64,000 nt of DNA from NCBI GenBank assembly GCA_047608975.1, contig JBLFYM010000003.1, positions 1 through 64,000 on the forward strand, read 5' to 3'. Source of the stretch: GCA-2715965 sp047608975 (GTDB lineage Bacteria; Verrucomicrobiota; Verrucomicrobiia; Limisphaerales; JAYPXF01). Below, in pieces: positions 34,906-43,672 of the stretch. Made by a program: the position numbers and the translations under genes. How positions within the stretch are numbered: position 1 is the first letter of the stretch; each line of letters starts with the position of its first letter. The notes beneath the pieces were generated by a model. The model did not search any database and was not told the origin of the DNA. It was given only the letters and a program-made list of their open reading frames with translations.

Positions 34906-35739
34906 ATGGCGACCTTGGGCAAACCACATACGCTAAGACTCCTGCTGGCATTGATCGCTACGGTGGCCATGGATTTCTTGTCTGTCCCTACTTGGGCCCA
35001 GTTCTACGGGAAACAGACTTTTGAAGTTTCGACCGCGGCCGAGTTCATCAAGGCTGTCGGTTCCGATCGCACGATCCGCCTCGCCCCCCATCCCTTTGTC
35101 CTATCCGAAGTGGCTCCCTATCAGCACGCGCATGTGCGCTGGAGTCCGCGCGGGAAGGCGCACTCCCCGATCATTCGCGGCGTTCGCAACCTGCGCATCA
35201 TTGGTTCCAATGACGCAAGCGAACTGCGAGCGACCTCCGGGCATTCTTTCATACTCGGAATTGAATATTCCCAGAACATCGAGCTGCGGGATCTTCAAAT
35301 CGGATCCGCTTCGGCGTTCAATGGGGGAAATCTCCTGAGTCTGAACAACTGCACGAACATTCTGCTGCGCAGTTGTCAGTTGAGCGGGGCCGGATCCCGG
35401 GCGCTCAAACTGGACCGGGTTGCCCGCTTCGTGACGCGGAATTCCCAGTTCAACGGCTGCACCGACGACATCATGTCAGTCGACCGCTCGGCAAACCTGC
35501 TGTTCCGCCGGACCCAATTTGTCGGCAACAGTGGCCGTTGGGGCGCCCGATTCGTGGACACCTATGACGTACAGTTCGATCGGTGCAAGTTCAGCGGAAA
35601 CAAATTCAGCAATGCAACCTTGTCCGCTTCATCGAGCGCCAAGATCCGAGTGTTCGGCGGCGAAATGAGTGCTCCCGAGCGAGCGCTGTTTACCGACGCA
35701 CCGAAGTCAGTCGTCCTCGAGACGCAAACGGCCGACTAG
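34906..35739 (+). CDS. Secreted right-handed beta-helix protein
   Basis: About 277 residues from ATG 34906 (GTG 34864 is in frame). The signal peptide LLLALIATVAMDFLSVPTWA is followed by a domain beginning FEVSTAAEFIKAVGSDRTIRL, as in pectate-lyase-fold proteins. Coils then repeat in the style LRIIGSNDAS, IELRDLQIGS, NILLRSCQLSG, LLFRRTQFVG and VQFDRCKFSG. No polysaccharide lyase catalytic site is evident. It could be a carbohydrate-binding or surface protein. Confidence 0.75.
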   Translation: MATLGKPHTLRLLLALIATVAMDFLSVPTWAQFYGKQTFEVSTAAEFIKAVGSDRTIRLAPHPFVLSEVAPYQHAHVRWSPRGKAHSPIIRGVRNLRIIGSNDASELRATSGHSFILGIEYSQNIELRDLQIGSASAFNGGNLLSLNNCTNILLRSCQLSGAGSRALKLDRVARFVTRNSQFNGCTDDIMSVDRSANLLFRRTQFVGNSGRWGARFVDTYDVQFDRCKFSGNKFSNATLSASSSAKIRVFGGEMSAPERALFTDAPKSVVLETQTAD

Positions 35740-35806
35740 CCCCCGGCACGGCGGCGCCTGACACAGTTGATTGCCTTCAACCCGCCGCCCATGAACAATC
35801 CCTGAC

Positions 35807-36931
35807 GTGCCGCGGGTTATTTTCCATCTGGACATGGACGCCTTCTACGCGTCGGTCGAGCAGCGGGACAACCCGGAACTCCGGGGTCGCCCGGTGATCG
35901 TTGGCTCGCCCCCGACGCGGCGCGGAGTCGTGTGTGCCGCCAGCTATGAAGCCCGGCGTTTTGGCGTGCATTCAGCCATGCCGAGCGTGACGGCGGGTCG
36001 TCTGTGTCCGGAAGGAGTTTTTGTGCGACCGGAATTCAAGCGCTACAGCGAGGAATCGCGCAAGATCATGGCTTTGGTTGAAGACACCGGCGCGCTGATC
36101 GAACAGGTCTCCATCGATGAGGCGTATCTGGATATGTCCGGCCGATTCACCGACACGCATGATCCGGATGAAGCGCTTTTTGCCGCCGTGCCGATTGCGC
36201 GCAAACTAAAGCAACGAATCCGGGAGGATCGGAATCTCACGACCAGCATCGGTATTGCGGCGAACAAACTGTTGGCGAAGCTCGGCAGCGATTTCAACAA
36301 ACCGAACGGAATGACCCTCATTCCTGAGCGTGACAAGGTGGAGTTTCTCCGGCCCCTGCCCGTCCGTCGAATCCACGGAGTCGGCAAGGTCACTGAACAG
36401 ACCCTCATCGGCTCCGGCCTGAACACCATCGGGGACATTCAGGACTACCCCGGCGACCTCAAGCATCTGCTCGGCTCGTTTGGCCCGTCCCTCAAACGCT
36501 CCGCCTTCGGCGAAGACAGCCGCGCCGTCGGTGGACGCGAAGGCGTGAAGAGCATCAGCAGCGAAAATACGTTTCACGAAGACACGGATGATCGTCCCAC
36601 ATTGCGAACCTGCCTGCGTGAGCAGGCGGATGACATCGCCCGCCGCCTCGAACACAAGCGACTGGGTGCCTACACCGTGCAGGTGAAAGTGCGCTACTCG
36701 GACTTCACCACCCTGACCCGACAATTGACGGTGGAAGAACCCGTCACGGACGCAGAAGCGCTCTACCGGTTCGCTGCCTATCTCCTCCGCAAAGATCGCC
36801 TGGTCAGCCGCCCTCTCCGCCTGTTGGGGCTCGGAGTCTCATCGTTGGGTGATCCTTTTCTGAGACAACTGGAACTACCGCTCGCAGAACTGCCCGCAAA
36901 AAAAGCGGCCGGGGGATTACCTATTCCGTGA
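35807..36931 (+). CDS. dinB: DNA polymerase IV (Y-family translesion polymerase)
   Basis: A 374-residue protein with a GTG start. Palm motifs FHLDMDAFYASVEQRDNPEL and SIDEAYLDMSG provide the catalytic Asp and Asp/Glu residues. YEARRFGVHSAMP is the fingers motif, and SIGIAANKLLAKLGSDFNKP is the thumb-linked region with the HhH LPVRRIHGVG. The little-finger domain follows. A sliding-clamp-like peptide QLELPL lies near the C-terminus. It copies damaged DNA at the cost of fidelity. Convergent to the interrupted gene on the minus strand, whose extended frame overlaps its last codons. Confidence 0.94.
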   Translation: MPRVIFHLDMDAFYASVEQRDNPELRGRPVIVGSPPTRRGVVCAASYEARRFGVHSAMPSVTAGRLCPEGVFVRPEFKRYSEESRKIMALVEDTGALIEQVSIDEAYLDMSGRFTDTHDPDEALFAAVPIARKLKQRIREDRNLTTSIGIAANKLLAKLGSDFNKPNGMTLIPERDKVEFLRPLPVRRIHGVGKVTEQTLIGSGLNTIGDIQDYPGDLKHLLGSFGPSLKRSAFGEDSRAVGGREGVKSISSENTFHEDTDDRPTLRTCLREQADDIARRLEHKRLGAYTVQVKVRYSDFTTLTRQLTVEEPVTDAEALYRFAAYLLRKDRLVSRPLRLLGLGVSSLGDPFLRQLELPLAELPAKKAAGGLPIP

Positions 36932-38009
36932 TCCCGACGCGGGTCGGAAGTTTCTTGATCCCATTGGCACCACGAACGTAGGCGATAAAATGATCAGCCC
37001 AATCGGTCTAACGACCAAACGGTTCCGGATAAAAGATGGCACCCTTCGCCCTGTGCCAGGGAGCAAACCGCTCAGCGCGCTCAGGCACTCCATACCAGGA
37101 GATATTGATTTCAGCGCCCAGCTTCCATGAATAGATCAGGTCGTAATTCCACTCCATTTCGAAATCGTGGTATTTCTCTGCCTGCCGCCGGTAACCCGAT
37201 GCGAGCGAGATCCAAGGAGTCACTTCCTCAACCCCGTGAGCCTGCGCGTTGCGAGCCGTACGGCGGTAGATTTCCCGCGTGTTCCCGATCTCAGGAACCT
37301 GATAGAGCGAGCAACCAAACGAATCCCCCTTCTCATCCAACACGAAGTAGGTTGACTGGCTCCAACCGGTCGGCGATGCCCCCAAATGAACTGCGCCGCG
37401 CGCATACCATTCGCTGCGAATGACTGGGAAGACGCCCCGAATCGTATCGTAGGCAGCATTGTATTTGTCGGTGATAGCCTGGTTCCACACCGCGTCATCG
37501 GGCTTGGTGTGAAAATGTTCTGAATCAACCAATGCGGCGCTCACCTCAACCCGGGCACCATGAGTCTTGTTGGCAGCCGCGAGCTGATCACGGACCCATT
37601 CCATCCGCGTCTTCAAATACTCCAGTTCAGTCACATGGGTCGGACCTACATCCGTGGGCGGAAGTTTCTTGTCGAAGCGTCGATGCCACACCGAGAAGTT
37701 GAGCCCGAGAGAACCTTGCACCCCGGGTTTGGTCTGATTCACACGCTGGCAGATCTGCACCGCGCGATCGATCTGTTCCGGCTGGCACCATTCACCGCTC
37801 AACGAAAGCGCGTGGGTCAGCCTGGCATATTCGCAGAGCACCTCATCCGTAATCTTATCGTAGGGCAATGGCCAGGAGTAATGGACTTTCTGGAGTGGCT
37901 TCAATTCGCGCAGCCACTCCAGATTCTACGCTTCGCTCAACTTCGATGTTTCAGCGGCCGCGGCTGAAACGATGCCGACCAGGAGGAAGAGAAGTAACCT
38001 GGAAATCAT
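36921..38009 (-). pseudogene. Secreted protein gene interrupted by two in-frame UAG codons
   Basis: From ATG 38009 the minus strand encodes a signal peptide (MISRLLLFLLVGIVSAAAAE), then TAG at 37926-37928 after about 27 codons. The same frame then stays open for about 305 codons (NLEWLRELKPLQKVHYSW onward) to a second TAG at 37008-37010. It continues again for 28 codons (DWADHFIAYVRGANG...) to TAG 36921-36923. Many surrounding genes end in TAG, so the codon is not reassigned. The body has aromatic-rich motifs (SEWYARGAVHLG, FEMEWNYDLIYSWKLG) suggesting a TIM-barrel-like carbohydrate protein, but I cannot name it. Recent nonsense decay, sequencing error or readthrough are the options. Confidence 0.65.
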
Positions 38010-38160
38010 TTTGCGGAACCGGGTTGAGCCATAGCGGAAAGGATGTCAATCCCGGCGAGTGCCCCCCGAGCAGAAAGCGCTGCTTTCCCTTCCGGTCTTG
38101 CGGTCTGTGCCAAAATTCGCTTTGTTTGCCGATCACAGAAAACACGAACAGGACTTTATT

Positions 38161-39039
38161 ATGATATTGATGGGAATTGGTGATGAGGGCGGCAGCAAAC
38201 TGGAAACACAGATCAATGCCACCAAGGAACTCGGTTGGAAGAACATCGAGATGCGCGGCGTTGAGGTCGAGGGATTTGACAAAGGCAACCTGCACGATAT
38301 TCCCGACGCGGCATTCGACGAGGTCGAACGCCAGTTGAAGGAGAACGATCTGAGCATCTACGCCTTCGGCTCCACGATCATGAATTGGGGCAAGACGATC
38401 GACACGCCCTTTGATGTCACGCTCGCCGAAGTCAAACGCTGTATTCCCCGCATGAAACGGCTCGGCACCAAGTTCGTCCGCGTGATGAGTTTCAAGCCGG
38501 AAGATGATGCCGACACGATTCCCACCGCAGTAACAGACCGGGTGCGTGAAGTGACACAGATGTTTTTGGATGAAGGTCTCCAGCCGGTGCATGAAAACTG
38601 CATGAACTACGGTGGCATGAGTTGGCAGCACGCGGAGCAACTGCTCGAAAAAGTCCCCGGCCTGAAGTGGGTTTTCGACACAGCCAATCCGATCTTCAAC
38701 TCGGATCGCTCGCAGCCAAAACCCTGGCCGCGTCAGGATCCTTGGGAATTCTGGCAGCACATGAAGGCGCACACCGCGCACATTCATATCAAAGACTGCA
38801 CCTGGAACGCCGCGAAGAATGACGCGGACTACAACTTCCCCGGCGAAGGCGAAGGCCGGGTTCGCGATATCCTCAAGGATGCTGCGGACAGTGGGTACTC
38901 CGCCGGTGTGTCCATTGAACCCCACATGGTGGTCGTTTTCCACGACACGGGTTCAACCGCCACTGAGGAAGACACCAGCAAGAACTTCATCGAATATGGC
39001 CGTCGTCTTGAGCAGCTGATCGCCGAAATCAAGGGCTGA
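38161..39039 (+). CDS. Sugar phosphate isomerase/epimerase-like TIM-barrel protein
   Basis: About 292 residues from ATG 38161, with AGGAC upstream. The AP-endonuclease-2/xylose-isomerase-like fold is shown by LGWKNIEMRGVEVEG, TKFVRVMSFKPEDD, VHENCMNYGG (His/Glu metal ligands), KWVFDTANPIF, HIHIKDC and the final VSIEPHM. These supply the usual His, Glu and Asp metal site. The family isomerises or epimerises keto sugars or inositol derivatives; the substrate is not predictable. No signal peptide, so cytosolic. A strong terminator follows 20 bases after the stop. Confidence 0.88.
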   Translation: MILMGIGDEGGSKLETQINATKELGWKNIEMRGVEVEGFDKGNLHDIPDAAFDEVERQLKENDLSIYAFGSTIMNWGKTIDTPFDVTLAEVKRCIPRMKRLGTKFVRVMSFKPEDDADTIPTAVTDRVREVTQMFLDEGLQPVHENCMNYGGMSWQHAEQLLEKVPGLKWVFDTANPIFNSDRSQPKPWPRQDPWEFWQHMKAHTAHIHIKDCTWNAAKNDADYNFPGEGEGRVRDILKDAADSGYSAGVSIEPHMVVVFHDTGSTATEEDTSKNFIEYGRRLEQLIAEIKG

Positions 39040-39053
39040 TCGCTCGCCCCAAA

Positions 39054-39932
39054 TTACCCGGCGTCCGTGGAGTTATCATTACTCCCGGACGCCTTTTTTT
39101 TATCCTGTGACCACATGCCGAGCACGCTGGCCAGGACGATCAGGACAGCACCCGAAATGCGAAGCGGTGTGATCTGTTCCCCCAACACAAAGTGACAAAG
39201 CACCATCGCGATCGGCACGTAGAGGTAGAACAGAATCCCTGACATGTAGGTCGGAAGCTCTGAAGTGGCTCGAATCCACAGGGTGTGCGCGATAAACGTC
39301 GTCACGATACTCAGATGCAGGATGCCGGCCCAGTCGAGGGGTTTCAGATCCCAATTCGCCCAAGGCAGAAAGCAGAGGAACAGCGGGAGCGCAAAGAGGT
39401 ACTGCGCGAGCGTGCGGACGTTGACGGGAACGTGCAGGTTCTTCTGATGCAGGATCGGGACTACCGCGTAAAGAACGGCACTCAGAATCCCGATCAGAAA
39501 GCCCGTGGTCAGGTCGCTGTCCAGCGCGTATTCCCCGACCACCAGCACCGCTCCAACAATCGCGATCATGATTGATATCACCTGCACACGATTGGGAATC
39601 TGCCCGAGCATAATCCGCCCCAGAAACGCCACGTGCACCCCGTAAGTTGCCGTGCCTATCGCAGCGACTGATGCGTCGGTCGTCTTGAGGCTGATGAAGT
39701 AGGTGATCCAATGGAGCGCGAATGCCCCTCCAATCAGGGCAAGTGGCCCGAAGTCTTTGCGATAGCGGAACAGATCCCGGCTCCCACGGAGGAAGAGCGC
39801 TGCGCACAGACTCGCGATCAACAATCGCACAATCCCGATCGTCCACGGATTCGCCGCAATCCCTTTCACCGACATCGGCACTGTTCCCATCAGGGAGATC
39901 GCGATCAATGCTTGGATATGGGCTCGTGACAC
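39054..39932 (-). CDS. EamA/DMT-family membrane transporter
   Basis: A 292-residue protein with a GTG start and about ten hydrophobic segments, in two EamA repeats (about 5-135 and 150-280). It begins AHIQALIAISLMGTVPMSVK and has the repeat-type motifs PWTIGIVRLLIASLCAALFL and YLYVPIAMVLCHFVLGEQ. Such drug/metabolite transporters export amino acids or metabolites. Its final codons (SNDNSTDAG) are written by the terminator hairpin of the convergent gene. A minus-strand terminator just upstream separates it from kamA, so it has its own promoter or depends on readthrough. Confidence 0.88.
   Translation of the reverse strand: MSRAHIQALIAISLMGTVPMSVKGIAANPWTIGIVRLLIASLCAALFLRGSRDLFRYRKDFGPLALIGGAFALHWITYFISLKTTDASVAAIGTATYGVHVAFLGRIMLGQIPNRVQVISIMIAIVGAVLVVGEYALDSDLTTGFLIGILSAVLYAVVPILHQKNLHVPVNVRTLAQYLFALPLFLCFLPWANWDLKPLDWAGILHLSIVTTFIAHTLWIRATSELPTYMSGILFYLYVPIAMVLCHFVLGEQITPLRISGAVLIVLASVLGMWSQDKKKASGSNDNSTDAG
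39060..39101 (+). terminator. Rho-independent terminator of the isomerase-like gene
   Basis: The arms GGCGTCCG (39060-39067) and CGGACGCC (39086-39093), with further inner pairing GGAGT/ACTCC, are followed by eight T (39094-39101). It ends the plus-strand gene at 39039. The same bases encode the C-terminus of the convergent EamA transporter. Confidence 0.9.
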
Positions 39933-39951
39933 GGCTTATTCTGCGGGCAAC

Positions 39952-39978
39952 AAAAAACCCGGCCAATTGACCGGGTTT
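39952..39978 (-). terminator. Rho-independent terminator downstream of kamA
   Basis: Read on the minus strand, AAACCCGG and CCGGGTTT arms (39971-39978 and 39955-39962) enclose an 8-base loop. The stem runs into a T-tract (the A run at 39952-39957 on plus). It lies 28 bases after the kamA stop and just before the EamA start. Confidence 0.88.
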
Positions 39979-40006
39979 GAAGTGTATGATTTCGATCCAA
40001 CCGGCG

Positions 40007-41383
40007 TCACACCTCGATTTCGTCGAGCTCGGAATCGAGCATTCGGTCCTGACCGTCGCTGTCCCATTCACTGTCGCGGTCAAAAAAGAACTTGTCTTCG
40101 CCGAACGCTGGGCGGAGATCATCCAACCAGATTGCGTTGGGATCGTATTTCGCAAAGAACGGTCGGTAGGCCCAATCCGGGTTCCGGCCTTGCAACATGC
40201 GGAGGACGAATACCTTCTCGCCCTGAATGTGGGTGACGCCGTCGATTTCAACCTTCCCGGGGGTGCAGGACATGCTCGGACCACGGACGGTGCGACCGAG
40301 TCCGCTGACCTGACGAACAGCGGTCGAGTAGATCTCATGAGCGCGGGCCAAGGGCATCGCGAAGTAATTCTGCGCGCCGGTATCACGAGCGAGGAACATG
40401 TAATAGGGGATCATTCCCAGACTGATCTGCCGGCGCCACATGTCCGCCCAGGTATCCGGATCGTCGTTGATGTTCCGCATCAACGGGGATTGCGTGCGTA
40501 TCACCGCACCGGTTTCGCGGATCCGGGCAATCGCGATTTCGGCCGCTTCCGTCTGTAATTCGTTCGGATGGTTCACATGCGCCATCACCGAAAGGTGCAG
40601 ACCGGCATCCGTAATATCTCTGAAAAGATCGAGCAGTTCGGTTGCATCCGCATCGTTTATGAAGCGATAGGGCCAATAGCTGATGGCCTTGGTACCGATG
40701 CGGATCGTTTTGATGTGGGGCAGATCCGCGTTGAGAATCGCATCAACGTAGGTCTTGAAGAACTTCGTCCGCATCACCATCGGGTCGCCTCCGGTGAATA
40801 GCACATCCGTCACTTCCTCGTGTTCGCGCAGGTACTGGATCAGCTGATCCGATTCTTTCATCGCGAACTTCATCCCGTCCAAGGCCACGAATTGCGGCCA
40901 GCGGAAACAGAAGGTGCAGTAGGCGTGACAGGTCTGCCCTTGGCTGGCGAAGAACAGCACGGTCTGCTGATACTTGTGCTGCATCCCTTCGAGCGGCGTG
41001 CCATCCGCCAGATGCGGCACGTTCATTTTTTTCTGACCAGCCGGATGAGGATTGAGCTGGAGCCGGATGTCGTGGGCAGATTCCCGGATCCGATCGCGAT
41101 CACCACCACGAACGGCATCCGCCATCTGGTTGAAGTGTCGATCCTCCAGCATACCTCGCTGGGGAAAGGTCAGAACGAATAGCGGATCGTTGGGATCATC
41201 CCAGTCGATCAGGTTTTCGGTGACGTAGTTGTTCGATTTGAAGGGGAGGACCTGTGAAATGACCTGCATCTCAAAGATGCGGTCCTGACCGAGCCGCTGA
41301 AGTTGCGGGAGGTTCAACAAATCGCTGGCGGAATGCACCCGATAGTCGGGTGCCTGCTGATGAACGATATTCCAGTTAGTCAT
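40007..41383 (-). CDS. kamA: Lysine 2,3-aminomutase-family radical SAM enzyme
   Basis: A 458-residue protein. The radical SAM cluster motif is CHAYCTFCF near residue 150, preceded by HKYQQTVLFFASQGQT. TGGDPMV follows (SAM/cluster contact region), then RIGTKAISYWPYR and MPYYM-like IPYYMFLARDTG in the PLP/lysine-binding part. The family interconverts lysine and beta-lysine or acts on related substrates. The length and the C-terminal acidic tail (DRMLDSELDEIEV) fit the YodO/KamA-like branch found in PVC bacteria. No beta-lysine acetyltransferase neighbour is present, so the role (osmolyte or catabolism) is open. A 5' hairpin may affect translation. Confidence 0.88.
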   Translation of the reverse strand: MTNWNIVHQQAPDYRVHSASDLLNLPQLQRLGQDRIFEMQVISQVLPFKSNNYVTENLIDWDDPNDPLFVLTFPQRGMLEDRHFNQMADAVRGGDRDRIRESAHDIRLQLNPHPAGQKKMNVPHLADGTPLEGMQHKYQQTVLFFASQGQTCHAYCTFCFRWPQFVALDGMKFAMKESDQLIQYLREHEEVTDVLFTGGDPMVMRTKFFKTYVDAILNADLPHIKTIRIGTKAISYWPYRFINDADATELLDLFRDITDAGLHLSVMAHVNHPNELQTEAAEIAIARIRETGAVIRTQSPLMRNINDDPDTWADMWRRQISLGMIPYYMFLARDTGAQNYFAMPLARAHEIYSTAVRQVSGLGRTVRGPSMSCTPGKVEIDGVTHIQGEKVFVLRMLQGRNPDWAYRPFFAKYDPNAIWLDDLRPAFGEDKFFFDRDSEWDSDGQDRMLDSELDEIEV

Positions 41384-41397
41384 GATTCCGTTGCGCT

Positions 41398-41427
41398 TGC
41401 CCTTTTAACTCTTACCGAAAAAGGGCA
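41398..41427 (-). promoter_or_regulatory. Leader hairpin upstream of kamA
   Basis: Perfect 9-base arms TGCCCTTTT (41398-41406) and AAAAGGGCA (41419-41427) with a 12-base loop lie 15-44 bases before the kamA ATG. The region 41384-41580 is markedly AT-rich compared with its neighbours. The stem could control translation or mark an operator. There is no classic riboswitch fold that I recognise. Confidence 0.45.
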
Positions 41428-41573
41428 GTAGTTTTCGCGCGTATTCGGCTATTGATCAAGGGGTAAAACGGCAATGTGCCAAATGATAAATCCTTAAACT
41501 ATTGGCAATCAACAGCTTACAAATTGTCCACATATACCAAAAAGGAATTCAAATCGAACGAGTCAAGCCCCTT

Positions 41574-41591
41574 CTTCCCCCTAAGGGGAAG
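41574..41591 (-). terminator. Hairpin across the lctP stop codon, possible transcript end
   Basis: The arms CTTCCCC (41574-41580) and GGGGAAG (41585-41591) with a 4-base loop span the TAG of the lactate permease gene. No T-tract follows, so intrinsic termination is uncertain. It may instead protect the mRNA end. Confidence 0.35.
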
Positions 41592-43371
41592 TTTCTCGAA
41601 GCTGTTTCCGAGCGAAGATGAGGAGCCCCAAATAGATCAACGCCAGCGCAATCGAGCCGGCATTGAGCCAGGCACCGCTCAGAATCGCATAGCCGATGCA
41701 CCCGGGCACCAAGGCGTAATAGATGAACGCCGGGAGAGTTTTTCGAATGATCATGCCCTCCTTGCCCACCAACCCAACCACCGCTGAGGCGGCCACCACA
41801 TTGTGAACGCAGATGATATTACCCGCGGCCCCGCCAACGGCCTGAAGCGCGACGACCCAGGTCGGATCCACATTGATTCGTTCCCCCACCCCGAATTGGA
41901 ACAGCGAAAACATCATGTTACTTACCGTATTGCTCCCGGCGACAAACGCGCCAAAACCGCCGATGAGCGGCGCGATTATCGGCCACGCCGAGCCCGCCAC
42001 CGAGGCAACCCCTTCGGCCAGCGCGATCGGCATTTTCTCAAACCCGGCCGCCCCCGCTTGCGAATTGATGAAGACCTGCACCATCGGCACCGTAAAAATC
42101 AGCGCCACCGAGGCCTTGACGATCGTTCCCGCCGAGTCCGACCAAGCGGTTCGGTAGCCCGGGCCCTTCATTCCGTGTGTGAAGTAAGTGATCAACGAAA
42201 CGATGATAAATATCGTCCCGGGCAGATAGAGCGGCGTCACCGACGCCAGTTCCCGGATCGTCCCATCCGACAGCTTCCAGTCAAAGCTGATCACCATGCT
42301 CGTGATCAGCTGTTTGACGCCCAGTTCTGGAATCCGGGTGACGATTAACAGGACTGCCACCATCAGGTAAGGGCTCCACGCTTTCACCATACCCATCGCG
42401 CATCCTTCGTCCTCATCCTTGATCTCAATCGAACCGGTCCATTCGTCCTCCCAATCAGAGCGCGGCGGAAAATCCCAGGTGTCAGCCGATTTCGGCACGA
42501 GAAATCCCACCTTCGCCGCTGGAACGACAATCGCCAGACCGATCAATCCGCCGAGGATCGACGGAAATTCGGGTCCCAGAACATTGGCCACAATCAGATA
42601 CGGCACCGTCATGGAAAAGGCGGCAAACAATGCAAATCGCCAGATTTTCAGACCTTCACCAAACGACCGGTTCGCACCGAAGAAACGTGTCATCAACGCC
42701 ACCACAAACAACGGGATCAGCGCTCCGGCGATCGTATGCAAAAGCGCGACCTTGGCTCCGATCGCCCCCAGAAAGTCGAGCCACGCCAGATCGCCGTTCT
42801 CGGCAACAAATCCCTTGGCCCGGGCGAAGGCCTGCACAGCCGCGTCTCCCTCCAGCCCTTTGTTCACACCCACCAAGATCGGCGTGCCCAGCGCACCGAA
42901 AGACACCGGTGAACTCTGGATCACCATTCCCGCCACCACCGCCGCCATCGCCGGAAACCCCAACCCAACCATCAGCGGAACCGCGACCGCCGCCGGTGTA
43001 CCAAAGCCCGCTGCCCCTTCGATGAAACTGCCGAACAGCCAGGCGATGATGATCACCTGCACCCGACGATCCGGAGACACATCCATAAAACCCCGACGGA
43101 TCACCTGTAGTGCCCCGCTCTCTCGCAAGGTGTTCAGCAGCAATATCGCACCGAAAATGATGTAGAGCAGCGAGGTGGCGATCACCAGTCCTTTGAACGT
43201 CGCCGCGGCCACGTCCACGAACGCAACCTGCCAAACCAACAGCGCCAAGCCCGCCGCCGTGAGGTACGAAAGCGGCATTGCCCGACTTGCCGGCCAACGC
43301 AGCACCACGAGAAAGAGAGCCACGACCGCGATCGGCAAAAACGCGAGAGCTGCGAGAGCGAGGGGATGCAT
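41581..43371 (-). CDS. lctP: L-lactate permease
   Basis: A 596-residue integral membrane protein with at least 12 hydrophobic segments. Family signatures are IIAWLFGSFIEGAAGFGTPAA (about residue 110), SSPVSFGALGTPILVGVNKG (about 150) and the C-terminal FVAGSNTVSNMMFSLFQFGV and GGAAGNIICVHNVVAASAVVG. It imports L-lactate, D-lactate or glycolate with protons. The length is somewhat above the usual 530-560 owing to a cytoplasmic insert near residue 320 (DWEDEWTGSIEIKDEDEG). No lactate dehydrogenase or LldR gene is adjacent. The 301-base upstream gap contains a palindrome that may be its operator. Confidence 0.93.
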   Translation of the reverse strand: MHPLALAALAFLPIAVVALFLVVLRWPASRAMPLSYLTAAGLALLVWQVAFVDVAAATFKGLVIATSLLYIIFGAILLLNTLRESGALQVIRRGFMDVSPDRRVQVIIIAWLFGSFIEGAAGFGTPAAVAVPLMVGLGFPAMAAVVAGMVIQSSPVSFGALGTPILVGVNKGLEGDAAVQAFARAKGFVAENGDLAWLDFLGAIGAKVALLHTIAGALIPLFVVALMTRFFGANRSFGEGLKIWRFALFAAFSMTVPYLIVANVLGPEFPSILGGLIGLAIVVPAAKVGFLVPKSADTWDFPPRSDWEDEWTGSIEIKDEDEGCAMGMVKAWSPYLMVAVLLIVTRIPELGVKQLITSMVISFDWKLSDGTIRELASVTPLYLPGTIFIIVSLITYFTHGMKGPGYRTAWSDSAGTIVKASVALIFTVPMVQVFINSQAGAAGFEKMPIALAEGVASVAGSAWPIIAPLIGGFGAFVAGSNTVSNMMFSLFQFGVGERINVDPTWVVALQAVGGAAGNIICVHNVVAASAVVGLVGKEGMIIRKTLPAFIYYALVPGCIGYAILSGAWLNAGSIALALIYLGLLIFARKQLRETSP

Positions 43372-43672
43372 GGCAAGGGTTTACCGAACGAAGCCGCGGT
43401 AAACAATTTGAAAACGGAGGCTTCGAGAGCTGGAGTCATCCGCCGCAATTGATTGTTCAGTCTGAGGGATAAAGCCGTTTGACCTATTCATCGCTGCAAT
43501 CACGAATAACTGCTTCAATTCTCGACCTAAGAGAATTCACCCTCAGTGAAATTAGTAGCCGCGCAAAACACCAAACCAACCAAACCAACGACGCTCAGAG
43601 GGGGGTGTAACATCAGTTCTGTAAATTACCCAAAATTCACCTCACACAGGTTGAATCTCCAAACTCCTACAA
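43372..43672. other. Intergenic region upstream of lctP
   Basis: 301 bases between lctP and the TPR gene (both minus strand), with no believable gene. It contains the palindrome described at 43517-43537 and a short direct repeat of CCAAACCAA near 43568-43588. The lctP promoter should be here; I see no convincing consensus pair. Confidence 0.5.
43517..43537. promoter_or_regulatory. Candidate operator upstream of lctP
   Basis: A perfect inverted repeat AATTCTC-N7-GAGAATT lies about 146 bases upstream of the lctP start codon. The size and spacing suit a dimeric regulator. The binding protein is unknown, and chance occurrence is possible. Confidence 0.35.

Noticed and set aside
36921..38009. UAG used as a sense codon (genetic code change or pyrrolysine)
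   Set aside because: Many intact genes in the window end in TAG (for example at 2995, 4720, 28323 and 59065). No pyrrolysine genes or tRNA are visible.
39100..40386. A 428-codon minus-strand frame spanning the EamA and kamA genes
   Set aside because: It is out of frame with both real genes, crosses a clear terminator and has no family pattern.
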